Assembly (NCBI RefSeq): GCF_900108015.1
Contig: NZ_FNVP01000006.1
Span: 135,982 to 199,981, forward strand
Length of the DNA stretch: 64,000 nt
Direction of reading: 5' to 3'
DNA from: Flavobacterium urumqiense
GTDB lineage: Bacteria > Bacteroidota > Bacteroidia > Flavobacteriales > Flavobacteriaceae
Below the pieces are notes generated by a model. The model made no database searches. It saw nothing but the letters and a program-made list of their open reading frames with translations, and was not told the origin of the DNA. Shown here piece by piece: positions 44,329-53,448 of the stretch. Position numbers and translations under genes: made by a program. The stretch's first letter is position 1, and every line of letters starts with the position of its first letter.

Positions 44329-44350
44329 AAAAACATCTTTTATATAAAGG

Positions 44351-44384
44351 AAAGCCATCAACAAAAAGTTGATGGCTTTTTTTT
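44351..44384 (+). terminator. Terminator after the 1010-residue TonB receptor gene
   Basis: Perfect 12-bp stem AAAGCCATCAAC/GTTGATGGCTTT (44351-44362 and 44368-44379), AAAAA loop and a T run. Confidence 0.9.
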
Positions 44385-44420
44385 GGCTTAAACTTAGGTA
44401 AAAAAAGAATCCAAACGTTG

Positions 44421-44428
44421 TACCTTTG
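44421..44428 (+). promoter_or_regulatory. -7 box TACCTTTG of uvrB
   Basis: A perfect TAnnTTTG, 28 bases before the uvrB ATG at 44457. Confidence 0.6.
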
Positions 44429-44456
44429 TTCCTCTAAACCTTTGTCCTTGTTTTAA

Positions 44457-46448
44457 ATGAATTTCCAAGTAGTATCTGATTACCAGCCGAAGGGCGACCA
44501 ACCTCAAGCGATTGAAAAATTGACTCAAGGGATTATTGATGGTGATAAATTCCAAACACTTTTAGGAGTTACCGGATCTGGAAAAACATTTACCGTTGCC
44601 AATGTGATTCAGGAGGTGCAAAGACCAACATTAGTTTTAGCACACAACAAAACGTTGGCAGCACAATTATATTCGGAATTCAAACAATTCTTCCCGAATA
44701 ATGCTGTGGAATATTTCGTTTCTTATTACGATTATTACCAGCCCGAAGCTTTTATGCCCGTAACCGGTGTTTTTATTGAGAAAGACTTATCCATCAACGA
44801 AGAACTGGAAAAAATGCGAATGTCAACCACTGCTTCGTTGCTTTCCGGACGAAGAGATATTTTAGTAGTGGCATCAGTTTCGTGTTTGTATGGTATTGGA
44901 AATCCTGTTGAATTTCAGAAAAACTTAATTCCGATTGAGAAAGGACAAATTATTTCTAGAACCAAATTATTGCATCAACTGGTGCAAAGTTTATATTCCA
45001 GAACAGAAGCCGATTTTAACCCTGGAAGTTTCAGAATAAAAGGAGATACAGTAGATATTTATCCCAGTTATGCAGATGAGGCATTTCGAGTTCATTTCTT
45101 TGGTGATGAAATCGAAGAAATTGAAAGTTTCGACCCAAAGAATTCTAAAGTCCTTGAAAAATTTGATAAACTAACGATTTATCCAGCCAATATGTTTGTG
45201 ACTTCCCCAGATGTACTGCAAGGTGCCATTTGGGAAATTCAACAGGATTTGATAAAACAAGTTGATTATTTCAAGGAAATTGGCAAACATCTCGAAGCAA
45301 AACGATTAGAAGAACGAACCAATTTTGATTTGGAAATGATTCGTGAACTTGGTTATTGTTCCGGAATTGAAAATTATTCCCGTTATCTTGATGGACGTTT
45401 ACCCGGAACCAGACCTTTCTGTTTATTGGATTATTTTCCAAAAGATTACTTAATGGTTGTCGATGAAAGCCACGTCACACTGTCACAGGTCAGCGCCATG
45501 TATGGCGGAGACAGAAGCCGAAAAGAAAATTTAGTGGAATATGGTTTTAGACTTCCGGCAGCAATGGACAATCGCCCTTTGAAGTTTGAAGAATTTGAAG
45601 CCATGCAAAACCAGGTGATTTATGTTTCGGCAACACCAGCTGATTATGAATTGCAAAAAACAGAGGGCGTTGTTGTAGAACAAGTAATTCGTCCTACTGG
45701 ATTATTGGATCCCATAATTGAAATCAGACCAAGTTTAAACCAAATCGATGATTTAATTGAAGAAATTCAAGTTCGAGCCGAAATTGATGAACGTGTTTTA
45801 GTGACTACTTTAACCAAAAGAATGGCGGAAGAATTGGCCAAATATTTGACTAAGGTCAATATTCGTTGCCGTTATATTCACTCTGAAGTAGATACTTTGG
45901 AACGAATAGAGATCATGCAAGATTTGCGAAAAGGAATTTTTGATGTATTAATTGGCGTGAATTTACTTCGGGAAGGTTTGGATTTACCAGAAGTTTCATT
46001 GGTGGCAATTTTAGATGCAGACAAAGAAGGTTTTTTACGAAGTCATCGTTCGCTTACGCAAACAATTGGTCGTGCAGCAAGAAACTTGAACGGAAAAGCG
46101 ATAATGTATGCTGATAAAATTACCAATAGCATGCAAAAAACCATTGATGAAACTAATTATCGCAGAACCAAGCAAATTAATTATAATACTATAAATAATT
46201 TGGTACCTCAAGCCTTAAATAAAAAAATCGAGAGCGCGTTTACCAAAAATCCTCTTGCGGATTATGAATTAGGTTACGCTTTGAATAGTGCCGCAGAACC
46301 TGAAAATTTATATCTATCGAAATCTGAGATTGAAAAAACTATCAGAGAAAAACGAAAATCAATGGAAAAAGCTGCCAAAGAATTGGATTTTATGCAGGCA
46401 GCAAAACTACGTGATGACATTAAGAGATTACAGGAACAATTGACTTAG
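44457..46448 (+). CDS. uvrB: Excinuclease ABC subunit B
   Basis: UvrB is the DNA-damage-verifying helicase subunit of nucleotide excision repair. In the 663-residue product the Walker A GVTGSGKT is near residue 39, followed by the beta-hairpin EYFVSYYDYYQPEAFMP that probes the damage. The DEAD-like VVDESH, helicase motifs with LLREGLDLPEVSLVAILDAD and IGRAARN, and the C-terminal UVR motif (EKAAKELDFMQAAKLRDDI) that contacts UvrC complete the order. The length is standard. The 3' end overlaps the convergent TerB-like gene by 4 bases. Confidence 0.98.
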   Translation: MNFQVVSDYQPKGDQPQAIEKLTQGIIDGDKFQTLLGVTGSGKTFTVANVIQEVQRPTLVLAHNKTLAAQLYSEFKQFFPNNAVEYFVSYYDYYQPEAFMPVTGVFIEKDLSINEELEKMRMSTTASLLSGRRDILVVASVSCLYGIGNPVEFQKNLIPIEKGQIISRTKLLHQLVQSLYSRTEADFNPGSFRIKGDTVDIYPSYADEAFRVHFFGDEIEEIESFDPKNSKVLEKFDKLTIYPANMFVTSPDVLQGAIWEIQQDLIKQVDYFKEIGKHLEAKRLEERTNFDLEMIRELGYCSGIENYSRYLDGRLPGTRPFCLLDYFPKDYLMVVDESHVTLSQVSAMYGGDRSRKENLVEYGFRLPAAMDNRPLKFEEFEAMQNQVIYVSATPADYELQKTEGVVVEQVIRPTGLLDPIIEIRPSLNQIDDLIEEIQVRAEIDERVLVTTLTKRMAEELAKYLTKVNIRCRYIHSEVDTLERIEIMQDLRKGIFDVLIGVNLLREGLDLPEVSLVAILDADKEGFLRSHRSLTQTIGRAARNLNGKAIMYADKITNSMQKTIDETNYRRTKQINYNTINNLVPQALNKKIESAFTKNPLADYELGYALNSAAEPENLYLSKSEIEKTIREKRKSMEKAAKELDFMQAAKLRDDIKRLQEQLT

Positions 46449-46849
46449 TTTTGCTGCTCTTGAAAAACATTCAATAAAATCTCTCCATCAATAATTGCAT
46501 TTGGTGCTTGCTTCATCAACTTAAGAATCCGTTTTGTAGCTATTGGATTTAATCCCATATCGACTGCTATTTGCTGAATAGCAGTTTCTTCTTTTTTATG
46601 CAAAATATGGTCCGCGTGCATCAATAAAGCCAAACGATAAAATTGTTGAATGCGTTGAAACTCTGTTTTAATTACTAGTTTAGGAAGTTCTTGGTGAAAT
46701 AAATCCTTGAAAACGTCTTTTTCAATATTCAATTCATTAGCTACTATGTACAAAAAATCATATTCTCTTTTGTGCAAATGTCCGTCAACAGTAGAAAACG
46801 CAATCATTTCTAAAAGTAAACTTCTTTTTTCTTCGTAAGTATTCATCAA
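46445..46849 (-). CDS. TerB-like (tellurite-resistance fold) small protein
   Basis: The 134-residue cytosolic, all-helical protein resembles the TerB/DjlA fold: EKRSLLLEMIAFSTVDGHLH with a typical D-G-H metal-site pattern, then FLYIVANELNIEKDVFKDLF, QQIAVDMGLNPIATKRILKL. TerB-fold proteins bind divalent metal through acidic residues. A link to tellurite resistance should not be assumed, since no ter operon is present. The ATG at 46846 would shorten it by one residue (MM start). The gene is convergent with uvrB, with a 4-base overlap. Confidence 0.75.
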   Translation of the reverse strand: MMNTYEEKRSLLLEMIAFSTVDGHLHKREYDFLYIVANELNIEKDVFKDLFHQELPKLVIKTEFQRIQQFYRLALLMHADHILHKKEETAIQQIAVDMGLNPIATKRILKLMKQAPNAIIDGEILLNVFQEQQN

Positions 46850-46897
46850 ATTATTATTTTTAGCTAAAATATTGTTTTTAAATTAAATCACAAATTA

Positions 46898-47710
46898 ATG
46901 ATTCGAATACTTACATTACTAATCCTTTTCTTTTTAATATCTACCAATATAATAGCTCAGGAGAGTACTGCTTCAAAACAAGTTTCTACTTTTAGTATTG
47001 ATGCACCCCAACTTCAAACTTCTAAGAAAATTTGGATTTATTTACCGAAAAATTATTCGACCTCAAAAAAGAAATTTTCAGTAATCTATATGCACGATGC
47101 CCAAAATTTATTCGATGAAAAAACTTCCTATTCGGGTGAATGGAATGTCGATGAAAAACTGGACAGCTTAAAAGCACAAGTTATTGTAGTAGGAATTGAA
47201 CATGGAAATGAAAAACGTTTAGCAGAATTAACTCCCTATAAAAATGAAAAATATGGCGGCGGAAAAGCGGATAATTATTTACAATTTATTGTTAAAACGC
47301 TAAAGCCGCAAATTGACAAAACCTACAGAACCAAAACCAAAAAGAAAAACACCATTATTATGGGAAGTTCTTTAGGAGGTTTGACTTCCTTTTATGCCAC
47401 TTTAAAATATCCCGAAGTGTTTGGTAAAGCAGGTGTTTTCTCGCCCGCTTTTTGGATTAACCGCAAGGAAATTTTTGAATTAGAAGAAAAAAATAAAAAA
47501 CAAAAAACGAAATATTATTTCCTTTGTGGAGATAAAGAAGGAGATGATGATTCTATGGTTAGCGACCTCAATAAAATGGAATATATCATTAATAGTAAGA
47601 GATGTTATTGCCTTAATTTAAACGAAAAGAAAATTGTAAAAGGAGGACAACACAATGAAAAGTTATGGCGCGATGGTTTTGTAAAAGCAATTTTATGGCT
47701 CGGCTATTAA
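46898..47710 (+). CDS. Exported putative esterase (esterase D / Fes-like fold)
   Basis: This 270-residue periplasmic or secreted protein has a signal peptide (MIRILTLLILFFLISTNIIA before QES) and an alpha/beta hydrolase domain of the putative-esterase family (esterase D, Fes, feruloyl esterase). Visible features are KKIWIYLPKNYSTSKKKFSV, YMHDAQNLFDEKTSYSGEWN and the nucleophile motif IIMGSSLGGL. KAGVFSPAFW follows, with a late GGQHNEKLWRDGF carrying the catalytic histidine. The substrate is unknown. The next gene, a dipeptide epimerase, begins 56 bases downstream on the same strand, and the two may be transcribed together. Confidence 0.85.
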   Translation: MIRILTLLILFFLISTNIIAQESTASKQVSTFSIDAPQLQTSKKIWIYLPKNYSTSKKKFSVIYMHDAQNLFDEKTSYSGEWNVDEKLDSLKAQVIVVGIEHGNEKRLAELTPYKNEKYGGGKADNYLQFIVKTLKPQIDKTYRTKTKKKNTIIMGSSLGGLTSFYATLKYPEVFGKAGVFSPAFWINRKEIFELEEKNKKQKTKYYFLCGDKEGDDDSMVSDLNKMEYIINSKRCYCLNLNEKKIVKGGQHNEKLWRDGFVKAILWLGY

Positions 47711-47766
47711 ATACTTATTCATTTAAAGAAAAATACATTGATTTAAAATTTTAAAATCCCATTCAA

Positions 47767-48786
47767 ATGGAACTAATCTTGAGAGAATACAACCTCAAAT
47801 TAAAACATACATTTACGATTTCAAGAAAATCTATAGACTTTCAGCCGTCTATAATTGTTGAATTAAAAAATGACGGTTTTTCAGGTTTTGGCGAAGCAAC
47901 TTCTAATCCCTATTACAAGACAACGGTTCCAGTGATGATGCAGGATTTAGAGAAAATCCGCAGCATCATCGAAAACACTACAGATGAAACTCCGGAAGAA
48001 TTTTGGGCAAAAATTCACCCGCATTTAAAAGAAGATATGTTTGCTTTGTGCGCTTTGGATATGGCGTATACTGATTTATACGCGCGCAAAAAAGGAAAGA
48101 AATTATACGAGTTATGGAATTATACCACAGACAAAAATCCATTAACTGATTATACAATTGGAATTGGATCTATAGAGAAAATGGTTTCTAAAATGAAGGA
48201 ATTGCCTTGGCCAATTTATAAAATAAAACTGGGTACCAAAGAAGATATTGCCATTGTTAAAGAGCTTCGAAAACATACCAATGCTATTTTTAGAATCGAC
48301 GCTAATTGTGGTTGGGGAGTTGAAGAAACTATTAATAATGCAATTGAGTTAAAAAAATTGGGAGTAGAATTCTTGGAACAACCTATGAAAGCGGACAATT
48401 GGGAAGGACACAAGGAAGTTTACAAACACTCTGTTTTACCAATTATAGCTGACGAAAGTTGTATTATTGAAGAAGACGTGGCCAAATGTCACAAGCATTT
48501 TCATGGAGTGAATGTCAAATTAATGAAATGTGGCGGATTAACTCCCGGAAGACGAATGATCGAGGAAGCAAAGAAATTCGGTTTGAAAACAATGGTGGGT
48601 TGCATGACCGAATCAACTGTAGGGATTTCTGCGATTGCTCATTTATTACCCCAATTAGATTATGTAGATATGGACGGCGCATTACTTTTAGCAGAAGATA
48701 TTGCAACTGGAGTTATAATTGATTATGGTAAAATAACCTATTCTGAACTAAATGGTACCGGTGTAACTTTAATTAAGGTCCTTTGA
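47767..48786 (+). CDS. Dipeptide epimerase of the enolase superfamily (L-Ala-D/L-Glu epimerase type)
   Basis: The 339-residue enzyme belongs to the muconate-lactonising subgroup of the enolase superfamily. Features are the lid IVELKNDGFSGFGEATSNPY, the base lysine pair in YKIKLG, and the metal ligands in RIDANCGW, FLEQPM and IADESC. The second base is in VKLMKCGG, followed by TMVGCMTESTVGISA. Homologues convert L-Ala-D-Glu, released from peptidoglycan, to L-Ala-L-Glu so that peptidases can use it. The exact dipeptide preference cannot be read. The gene fits with a murein-recycling or peptide-salvage role. Confidence 0.88.
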   Translation: MELILREYNLKLKHTFTISRKSIDFQPSIIVELKNDGFSGFGEATSNPYYKTTVPVMMQDLEKIRSIIENTTDETPEEFWAKIHPHLKEDMFALCALDMAYTDLYARKKGKKLYELWNYTTDKNPLTDYTIGIGSIEKMVSKMKELPWPIYKIKLGTKEDIAIVKELRKHTNAIFRIDANCGWGVEETINNAIELKKLGVEFLEQPMKADNWEGHKEVYKHSVLPIIADESCIIEEDVAKCHKHFHGVNVKLMKCGGLTPGRRMIEEAKKFGLKTMVGCMTESTVGISAIAHLLPQLDYVDMDGALLLAEDIATGVIIDYGKITYSELNGTGVTLIKVL

Positions 48787-48836
48787 AAGTGCACCAATTC
48801 TAAATCTAAAAATGTGGTCTAATTGCTTTTAAACCG

Positions 48837-48844
48837 TACCTTTG
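48837..48844 (+). promoter_or_regulatory. -7 box TACCTTTG of the DUF1456-epimerase operon
   Basis: A perfect TAnnTTTG, 14 bases before the ATG at 48859. It would give a very short leader. Confidence 0.6.
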
Positions 48845-48858
48845 TAAAAAATTAGAAT

Positions 48859-49329
48859 ATGATGACAAATAACGATATCTTTAAAAAACTTCGTGTAGCT
48901 TTAATGTTACGTGATGATCAAATAGTTGAAATATTAGAATTAGTAGATTTTAGAATCACTAAATCAGAATTAGGTGCTTTTTTCCGTGATGAAAAACATG
49001 AAAACTATATGGAATGTGGTGACCAGGTGTTGCGTAACTTCCTAAATGCTTTGGTAATTCACTTGCGTGGAACGAAAGAAAATCCAAAAAACCCAAATGA
49101 TGTTTTAGCCAAACACAAAGCTCAAATTCCTGCAAAAGAAGGATCTAAAGACAGACCCGAATTTAAGGCAAAACCAAGAGACGAAGAAAAATCAAGAGGT
49201 GATGAAGCACCTTCAAAATCAAGACCTGCAGCTAAAAAACCGTTCAAAAAACAATTTTCAAAGGGAGCTCCAAAAGTTCAGGTTGTAGAAAAAGTAAAAT
49301 TCAACTTCGGTAAAAATAAAAAATCATAA
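48859..49329 (+). CDS. DUF1456-family protein
   Basis: The 156-residue product has a duplicated DUF1456 (YehS-like) domain at residues about 1-72: TNNDIFKKLRVALMLRDDQI, ELVDFRITKSELGAFFRDEK, then QVLRNFLNALVIHLRG. After residue 75 a disordered, very charged Lys/Arg/Glu/Pro tail follows, ending FNFGKNKKS. This tail is typical for the flavobacterial version but not for E. coli YehS. The function of DUF1456 is unknown. The next gene starts 2 bases after the stop codon, indicating an operon. Confidence 0.85.
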   Translation: MMTNNDIFKKLRVALMLRDDQIVEILELVDFRITKSELGAFFRDEKHENYMECGDQVLRNFLNALVIHLRGTKENPKNPNDVLAKHKAQIPAKEGSKDRPEFKAKPRDEEKSRGDEAPSKSRPAAKKPFKKQFSKGAPKVQVVEKVKFNFGKNKKS

Positions 49330-49331
49330 CA

Positions 49332-49988
49332 GTGAAAACAGCTTTGATTATTGGAAGCACCGGTTTAATAGGTTCAGAACTATTGAATTTACTTTTAGAT
49401 AGCAATGATTATCTAAAAGTGATCACTTTTGTAAAAAGAGATGCAGGAATAAAGCATCCAAAATTAACGCAACACATCATTGATTTTGACAAGCCGGAAA
49501 CCTTTAAAGATTTAGTTATTGGCGATGATTTCTTTTGTACCATTGGCACAACAATCAAAAAAGCAGGAAGTAAAGAAGATTTTAGAAAAGTAGATTTTGG
49601 ATATCCAAAACAGTTTGCCGCTTTTGCTTTGCTAAATAAAGTCAAACAATTCTTGATTATTTCATCTCTTGGTGCTCATGCAAATTCCGGAAATTTCTAT
49701 TTGAAAACAAAAGGAGAAATTCAAGATTTTCTTAAGGATTGTAATTTTGAAAGCGTTGCAATATTACAACCTTCCCTTCTTTTGGGAAACCGAAATGAAT
49801 TTAGATTAGGAGAAAAAGTAGGTGCCTTTTTTATGAAAACACTTTCCTTCTTATTTCTTGGAAACTTAAAAAAATACAAACCTATCGAAAGCAAAATAGT
49901 GGCCAAAGCACTTTTGAAAATTGCTCAAACAAACAATAAAGGTTTTAAAATTTATGAATCAGATGTGATTCAAGAAATTGGAAACTAA
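49332..49988 (+). CDS. NAD(P)-binding epimerase/HTATIP2-like oxidoreductase
   Basis: The 218-residue protein has an N-terminal Rossmann GSTGLIGSELL (atypical SDR GxxGxxG) and FCTIGTTIKKAGSKEDFRKV. FLIISSLGAHANSGNFYLKT follows, a reduced active-site region with Ser and a Tyr-xxx-Lys (Y L K T K). This is the layout of HTATIP2/YbjT-like atypical short-chain dehydrogenases. The start codon is GTG at 49332-49334, two bases after the DUF1456 stop, so the pair is translationally linked. The substrate is unknown. A strong terminator follows. Confidence 0.85.
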   Translation: MKTALIIGSTGLIGSELLNLLLDSNDYLKVITFVKRDAGIKHPKLTQHIIDFDKPETFKDLVIGDDFFCTIGTTIKKAGSKEDFRKVDFGYPKQFAAFALLNKVKQFLIISSLGAHANSGNFYLKTKGEIQDFLKDCNFESVAILQPSLLLGNRNEFRLGEKVGAFFMKTLSFLFLGNLKKYKPIESKIVAKALLKIAQTNNKGFKIYESDVIQEIGN

Positions 49989-49998
49989 TACAATATCA

Positions 49999-50028
49999 AA
50001 ATCCTGAATGAGAGTTCAGGATTTTTTA
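49999..50028 (+). terminator. Terminator after the NAD(P)-binding protein gene
   Basis: Perfect 10-bp stem AAATCCTGAA/TTCAGGATTT (49999-50008 and 50015-50024) with a 6-base loop and a T run. It also faces the convergent selO gene. Confidence 0.85.
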
Positions 50029-50051
50029 TATAATATTTTGTCATAAAAACT

Positions 50052-51617
50052 TTAAGAACTACAGCTTAACATAGAACACCCTACTTTATCTCTGGCCCAA
50101 TCGGGTCTTTTGGCAAACCATTTTTGCGAATTCGGTTGTTCGTCGTACGGATTTTTAAGCATCTCAAATAATTCGTTTAGCAAAGCATAGTCACCCTTAT
50201 CCGCGTCATCAATACACAATTGCGCCATATAATTTCGTAATACATATTTTGGATTCACTTGATCCATTTGCTCTTTTCTTTCAGAATTTGAATGAGCTTC
50301 TTCATTGATTCGAATGGTGTACATCTCAAACCAATCGTGCCAACCTTTCAAGATAGTTTCATCCAAATCCTTTTCGTTATAAAAAGCGTCTTTTATGGAA
50401 TTGAAAGCGGTTAGTATGGTATTATTTTTAGTAACATTACTCAAGTTTCTAAAGAAAATGGTCATGTCTGTTTCTACCTTTTCAAGTAATTGAGTTAAAC
50501 TCTGAATCAAAACTACATCTTGTTCTTTTTTGATTTGGAAACCGAGTTTGTTTTGCATCATATTCAAATACTGTTTTTCGTAATCAATGCTAAAAGTATC
50601 TAAAATAGCTTCAAGCGGTTTTGCATCTTCAATCAATGGATACAAAGAATTGGCCAATTGATACAAATTCCATAACGCAATTTCAGGTTGATTGCCAAAA
50701 CGGTATCTTTTATGTTGGCTATCCGTTGTATTAGGCGTCCAACCGGAATTGTAGTCTTCCAACCAACCGTAAGGTCCATAATCAATGGTGATGCCGTGAA
50801 TAGACATATTATCAGTATTCATAACTCCATGAACAAAACCTACGCGTTGCCAGTGTACAATCATGTTCAGCGTAGTTTGGGTAACTTCTTGAAAAAAAGC
50901 AAGATATTTTTCGACACCTTCTATTTTAATATGAGGAAAATGATGTTTGATGGTGAAATCTGTCAATAATTTGAGATTAACATGATCTTGTCGGGAAGCA
51001 AATAATTCGAAACTTCCAAAACGGATAAAAGATGGAGCCACTCTACAAACAATGGCGCCTTTTTCATAGGCCGGATTTCCATTGTACATTACATCACGCA
51101 ATACTTGATCTCCAGAAAGCATTAGCGAAAGCGAGCGTGTTGTTGGAACATCCAAATAATGCATCGCTTCAGCACATAAATGCTCCCGGATGGAAGAACG
51201 CAAAACCGCAAAACCATCTGCTGTACGCGAATATGGTGTTGGCCCTGCTCCTTTTAGCTGCAATGTTAATGTCTTAATTTCATTAACAACTTCAGTAAGA
51301 TTAATGGCACGACCATCTCCTAATTGTCCTGCCCAATTTCCAAATTGATGTCCGGCATAATTCAAAGCATACGGTTTCGTGCCTGAATAAACGGTACTTC
51401 CTGAAAAAGTATTTAAAAAATCAGCTGAAAGTAAATCTTCTTGAGAAAGACTAATAGCATTCGCCACTTCGGTTGAAGCATGAATTAGCGAAGGATTTGA
51501 AGGTTTTTTTGGCAACACATACGAATAACAAGCTTGATGAACCTGTCTTGGAACATTGATTTCATTGGAATCCGCAGGCAATTCAGTCGTGAAATTATTT
51601 TGAATATGGAGTTTCAT
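50052..51617 (-). CDS. selO: Protein adenylyltransferase SelO (YdiU family)
   Basis: This 521-residue pseudokinase transfers AMP from ATP to Ser, Thr or Tyr of proteins. It has YALNYAGHQFGNWAGQLGDG and LTLQLKGAGPTPYSRTADGF, then RSSIREHLCAEAMHYLDVPT. FVHGVMNTDNMSIHG, with the metal-binding Asn and Asp, and IDYGPYGWL follow. The C terminus ends GCSMLSCSS. Vertebrate SelO has selenocysteine near this end; here it is the usual bacterial cysteine/serine version. The gene stands alone. No perfect -7 box was seen upstream. Confidence 0.95.
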   Translation of the reverse strand: MKLHIQNNFTTELPADSNEINVPRQVHQACYSYVLPKKPSNPSLIHASTEVANAISLSQEDLLSADFLNTFSGSTVYSGTKPYALNYAGHQFGNWAGQLGDGRAINLTEVVNEIKTLTLQLKGAGPTPYSRTADGFAVLRSSIREHLCAEAMHYLDVPTTRSLSLMLSGDQVLRDVMYNGNPAYEKGAIVCRVAPSFIRFGSFELFASRQDHVNLKLLTDFTIKHHFPHIKIEGVEKYLAFFQEVTQTTLNMIVHWQRVGFVHGVMNTDNMSIHGITIDYGPYGWLEDYNSGWTPNTTDSQHKRYRFGNQPEIALWNLYQLANSLYPLIEDAKPLEAILDTFSIDYEKQYLNMMQNKLGFQIKKEQDVVLIQSLTQLLEKVETDMTIFFRNLSNVTKNNTILTAFNSIKDAFYNEKDLDETILKGWHDWFEMYTIRINEEAHSNSERKEQMDQVNPKYVLRNYMAQLCIDDADKGDYALLNELFEMLKNPYDEQPNSQKWFAKRPDWARDKVGCSMLSCSS

Positions 51618-51787
51618 TTGGTAACAGATTAATATGAACTAGAAATACTTAATGTTAGAATAATGTAAAGGTATTGGATACGCTACACATAAATGAATTC
51701 TTATAATAACTTTATTTTATAACCAAAGTAATTTTATTTATAAACAGAAAAAACTTACTATACTATATTGATCAGCATATAAATTTA

Positions 51788-51827
51788 TAACAAAAAAAAT
51801 CCTGTTCGCCGTAGCAAACAGGATTTT
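51788..51827 (-). terminator. Terminator of sucC
   Basis: Stem AAAATCCTGTT/AACAGGATTTT (51796-51806 and 51817-51827) with a 10-base loop, followed on the minus strand by eight T residues. It lies 22 bases after the stop codon. Confidence 0.9.
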
Positions 51828-51848
51828 ATATATATAACTATTTTCTAA

Positions 51849-53042
51849 TTAAGAAAGTGCTGCTTTAACTTGATCAGCTGCCTCTTGAAATTCAACAGCA
51901 GATAAAATTGGCATTCCTGAATTATCAATTAATTCTTTTGCGATAGCTGCATTTGTACCTTGTAAACGAACAATGATTGGTACTTTAATTGCATCACCCA
52001 TATTTTTGTAAGCATCAACAACTCCTTGAGCCACGCGGTCACAACGAACGATTCCACCAAAAATATTAATCAAAATTGCTTTTACGTTAGGATCTTTTAA
52101 GATAATACGGAAAGCAGTTTCAACACGTTTTGCATCAGCAGTTCCACCTACGTCAAGGAAGTTAGCAGGCTCAAAACCAGCATATTTAATTAAATCCATT
52201 GTTGCCATTGCTAAACCAGCTCCGTTCACCATACATCCTACTGTACCGTCAAGATCTACATAGTTTAATCCTACTTCTTTTGCTTCCACCTCGATTGGGT
52301 TCTCCTCACGAATGTCACGCATATCAGCATATTTCTTTTGTCTGTATAAAGCATTATCATCGATATTTACTTTAGCATCTACAGCCATAATTTTATTATC
52401 AGATGTTTTTAAAACCGGATTGATTTCAAACATCGAAGCGTCTGATCCAATATATGCATTATATAAAGAATCAATAAATTTTACCATTTCTTTAAAAGCA
52501 TTTCCTGAAAGGCCTAAGTTAAAAGCAATTCTTCTTGCTTGAAAACCTTGCAATCCAACAGAAGGATCAATTTCTTCCGTAAAAATCAAATGAGGAGTGT
52601 GTTCCGCAACTTCTTCAATATCCATTCCACCTTCAGTAGAATACATAATCATGTTACGACCTGTAGCTCTATTCAATAAAACAGAAACATAAAATTCTGA
52701 AGTTTCACTTTCGCCAGGATAATATACATCTTCCGCGATTAAAACTTTGTGTACTTTTTTACCTTCAGCAGAAGTTTGAGGTGTAATCAATTGCATTCCG
52801 ATGATTTGCTCTGAAATCTCTTCAACTTGTTGTAAATTTTTGGCAAGTTTCACTCCACCACCTTTTCCACGTCCACCTGCATGAACTTGGGCTTTTACAA
52901 CATACCAACTTGTACCCGTTTCGGCAGTTAATTGTTTTGCAGCAGCAACAGCTTCTACTGGGCTATTAGCAACGATTCCGCGTTGAATGCGAACTCCGTA
53001 GCTAGCTAAAATCTCTTTTCCTTGATATTCGTGTATGTTCAT
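51849..53042 (-). CDS. sucC: Succinyl-CoA synthetase (ADP-forming) beta subunit
   Basis: This 397-residue TCA-cycle subunit forms succinyl-CoA synthetase with SucD. The N-terminal ATP-grasp domain starts [18 protein letters not shown] and has [20 protein letters not shown]. The C-terminal flavodoxin-like CoA domain has [30 protein letters not shown], and [17 protein letters not shown]. The alpha subunit gene sucD is not adjacent, as is common in Flavobacteria. The gene has its own promoter box and a strong terminator. Confidence 0.97.
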   Translation of the reverse strand: MNIHEYQGKEILASYGVRIQRGIVANSPVEAVAAAKQLTAETGTSWYVVKAQVHAGGRGKGGGVKLAKNLQQVEEISEQIIGMQLITPQTSAEGKKVHKVLIAEDVYYPGESETSEFYVSVLLNRATGRNMIMYSTEGGMDIEEVAEHTPHLIFTEEIDPSVGLQGFQARRIAFNLGLSGNAFKEMVKFIDSLYNAYIGSDASMFEINPVLKTSDNKIMAVDAKVNIDDNALYRQKKYADMRDIREENPIEVEAKEVGLNYVDLDGTVGCMVNGAGLAMATMDLIKYAGFEPANFLDVGGTADAKRVETAFRIILKDPNVKAILINIFGGIVRCDRVAQGVVDAYKNMGDAIKVPIIVRLQGTNAAIAKELIDNSGMPILSAVEFQEAADQVKAALS

Positions 53043-53091
53043 AATATAGAATTTGTCTGGCTTCTGAATTTCTTTCAGAATAAAAGTGCCA

Positions 53092-53099
53092 CAAAAATA
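53092..53099 (-). promoter_or_regulatory. -7 box TATTTTTG of sucC
   Basis: A perfect TAnnTTTG on the minus strand, 50 bases before the sucC ATG at 53042. The gap to 53448 is otherwise AT-rich and divergent, with the gltB box on the other side. Confidence 0.55.
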
Positions 53100-53424
53100 G
53101 CAAAATTAAACAGAACTGTTATTTTTTTTTCAATTTAATATGCAACATTTAGTATGTTTATTTTACACTAGCCCAACCTTGGATTAAAAAAATAAAATTT
53201 AAAATTTGTGCGCTAATTTGTTATAAAACTTTTAAAGAAATAGGAAGTAAACTATTTCTTTCAAAATAACAAGCGTTAATGCTTTTTGTGGGTTCCCTTT
53301 TTATCAATAAATCATTTCGGAAGTGTTATAATATCGTTATTACGATTTATTAAAGTGTTTTCTGTTATTCCTGTAAAAATAGACCTGTTTTGGCATTTAC
53401 ACCCATTATATGCTAACAAATATT

Positions 53425-53432
53425 TAATTTTG
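53425..53432 (+). promoter_or_regulatory. -7 box TAATTTTG of gltBD
   Basis: A perfect TAnnTTTG, 16 bases before the gltB ATG at 53449. The region between the two divergent promoters (about 53100-53424) shows no further motif that I can support. Confidence 0.55.
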
Positions 53433-53448
53433 TAAAAAAATATTTAGC

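Noticed and set aside
46445-46849. Tellurite resistance function for the TerB-like protein
   Set aside because: The fold resemblance does not imply resistance, and no ter operon or tellurite-related neighbour is present.
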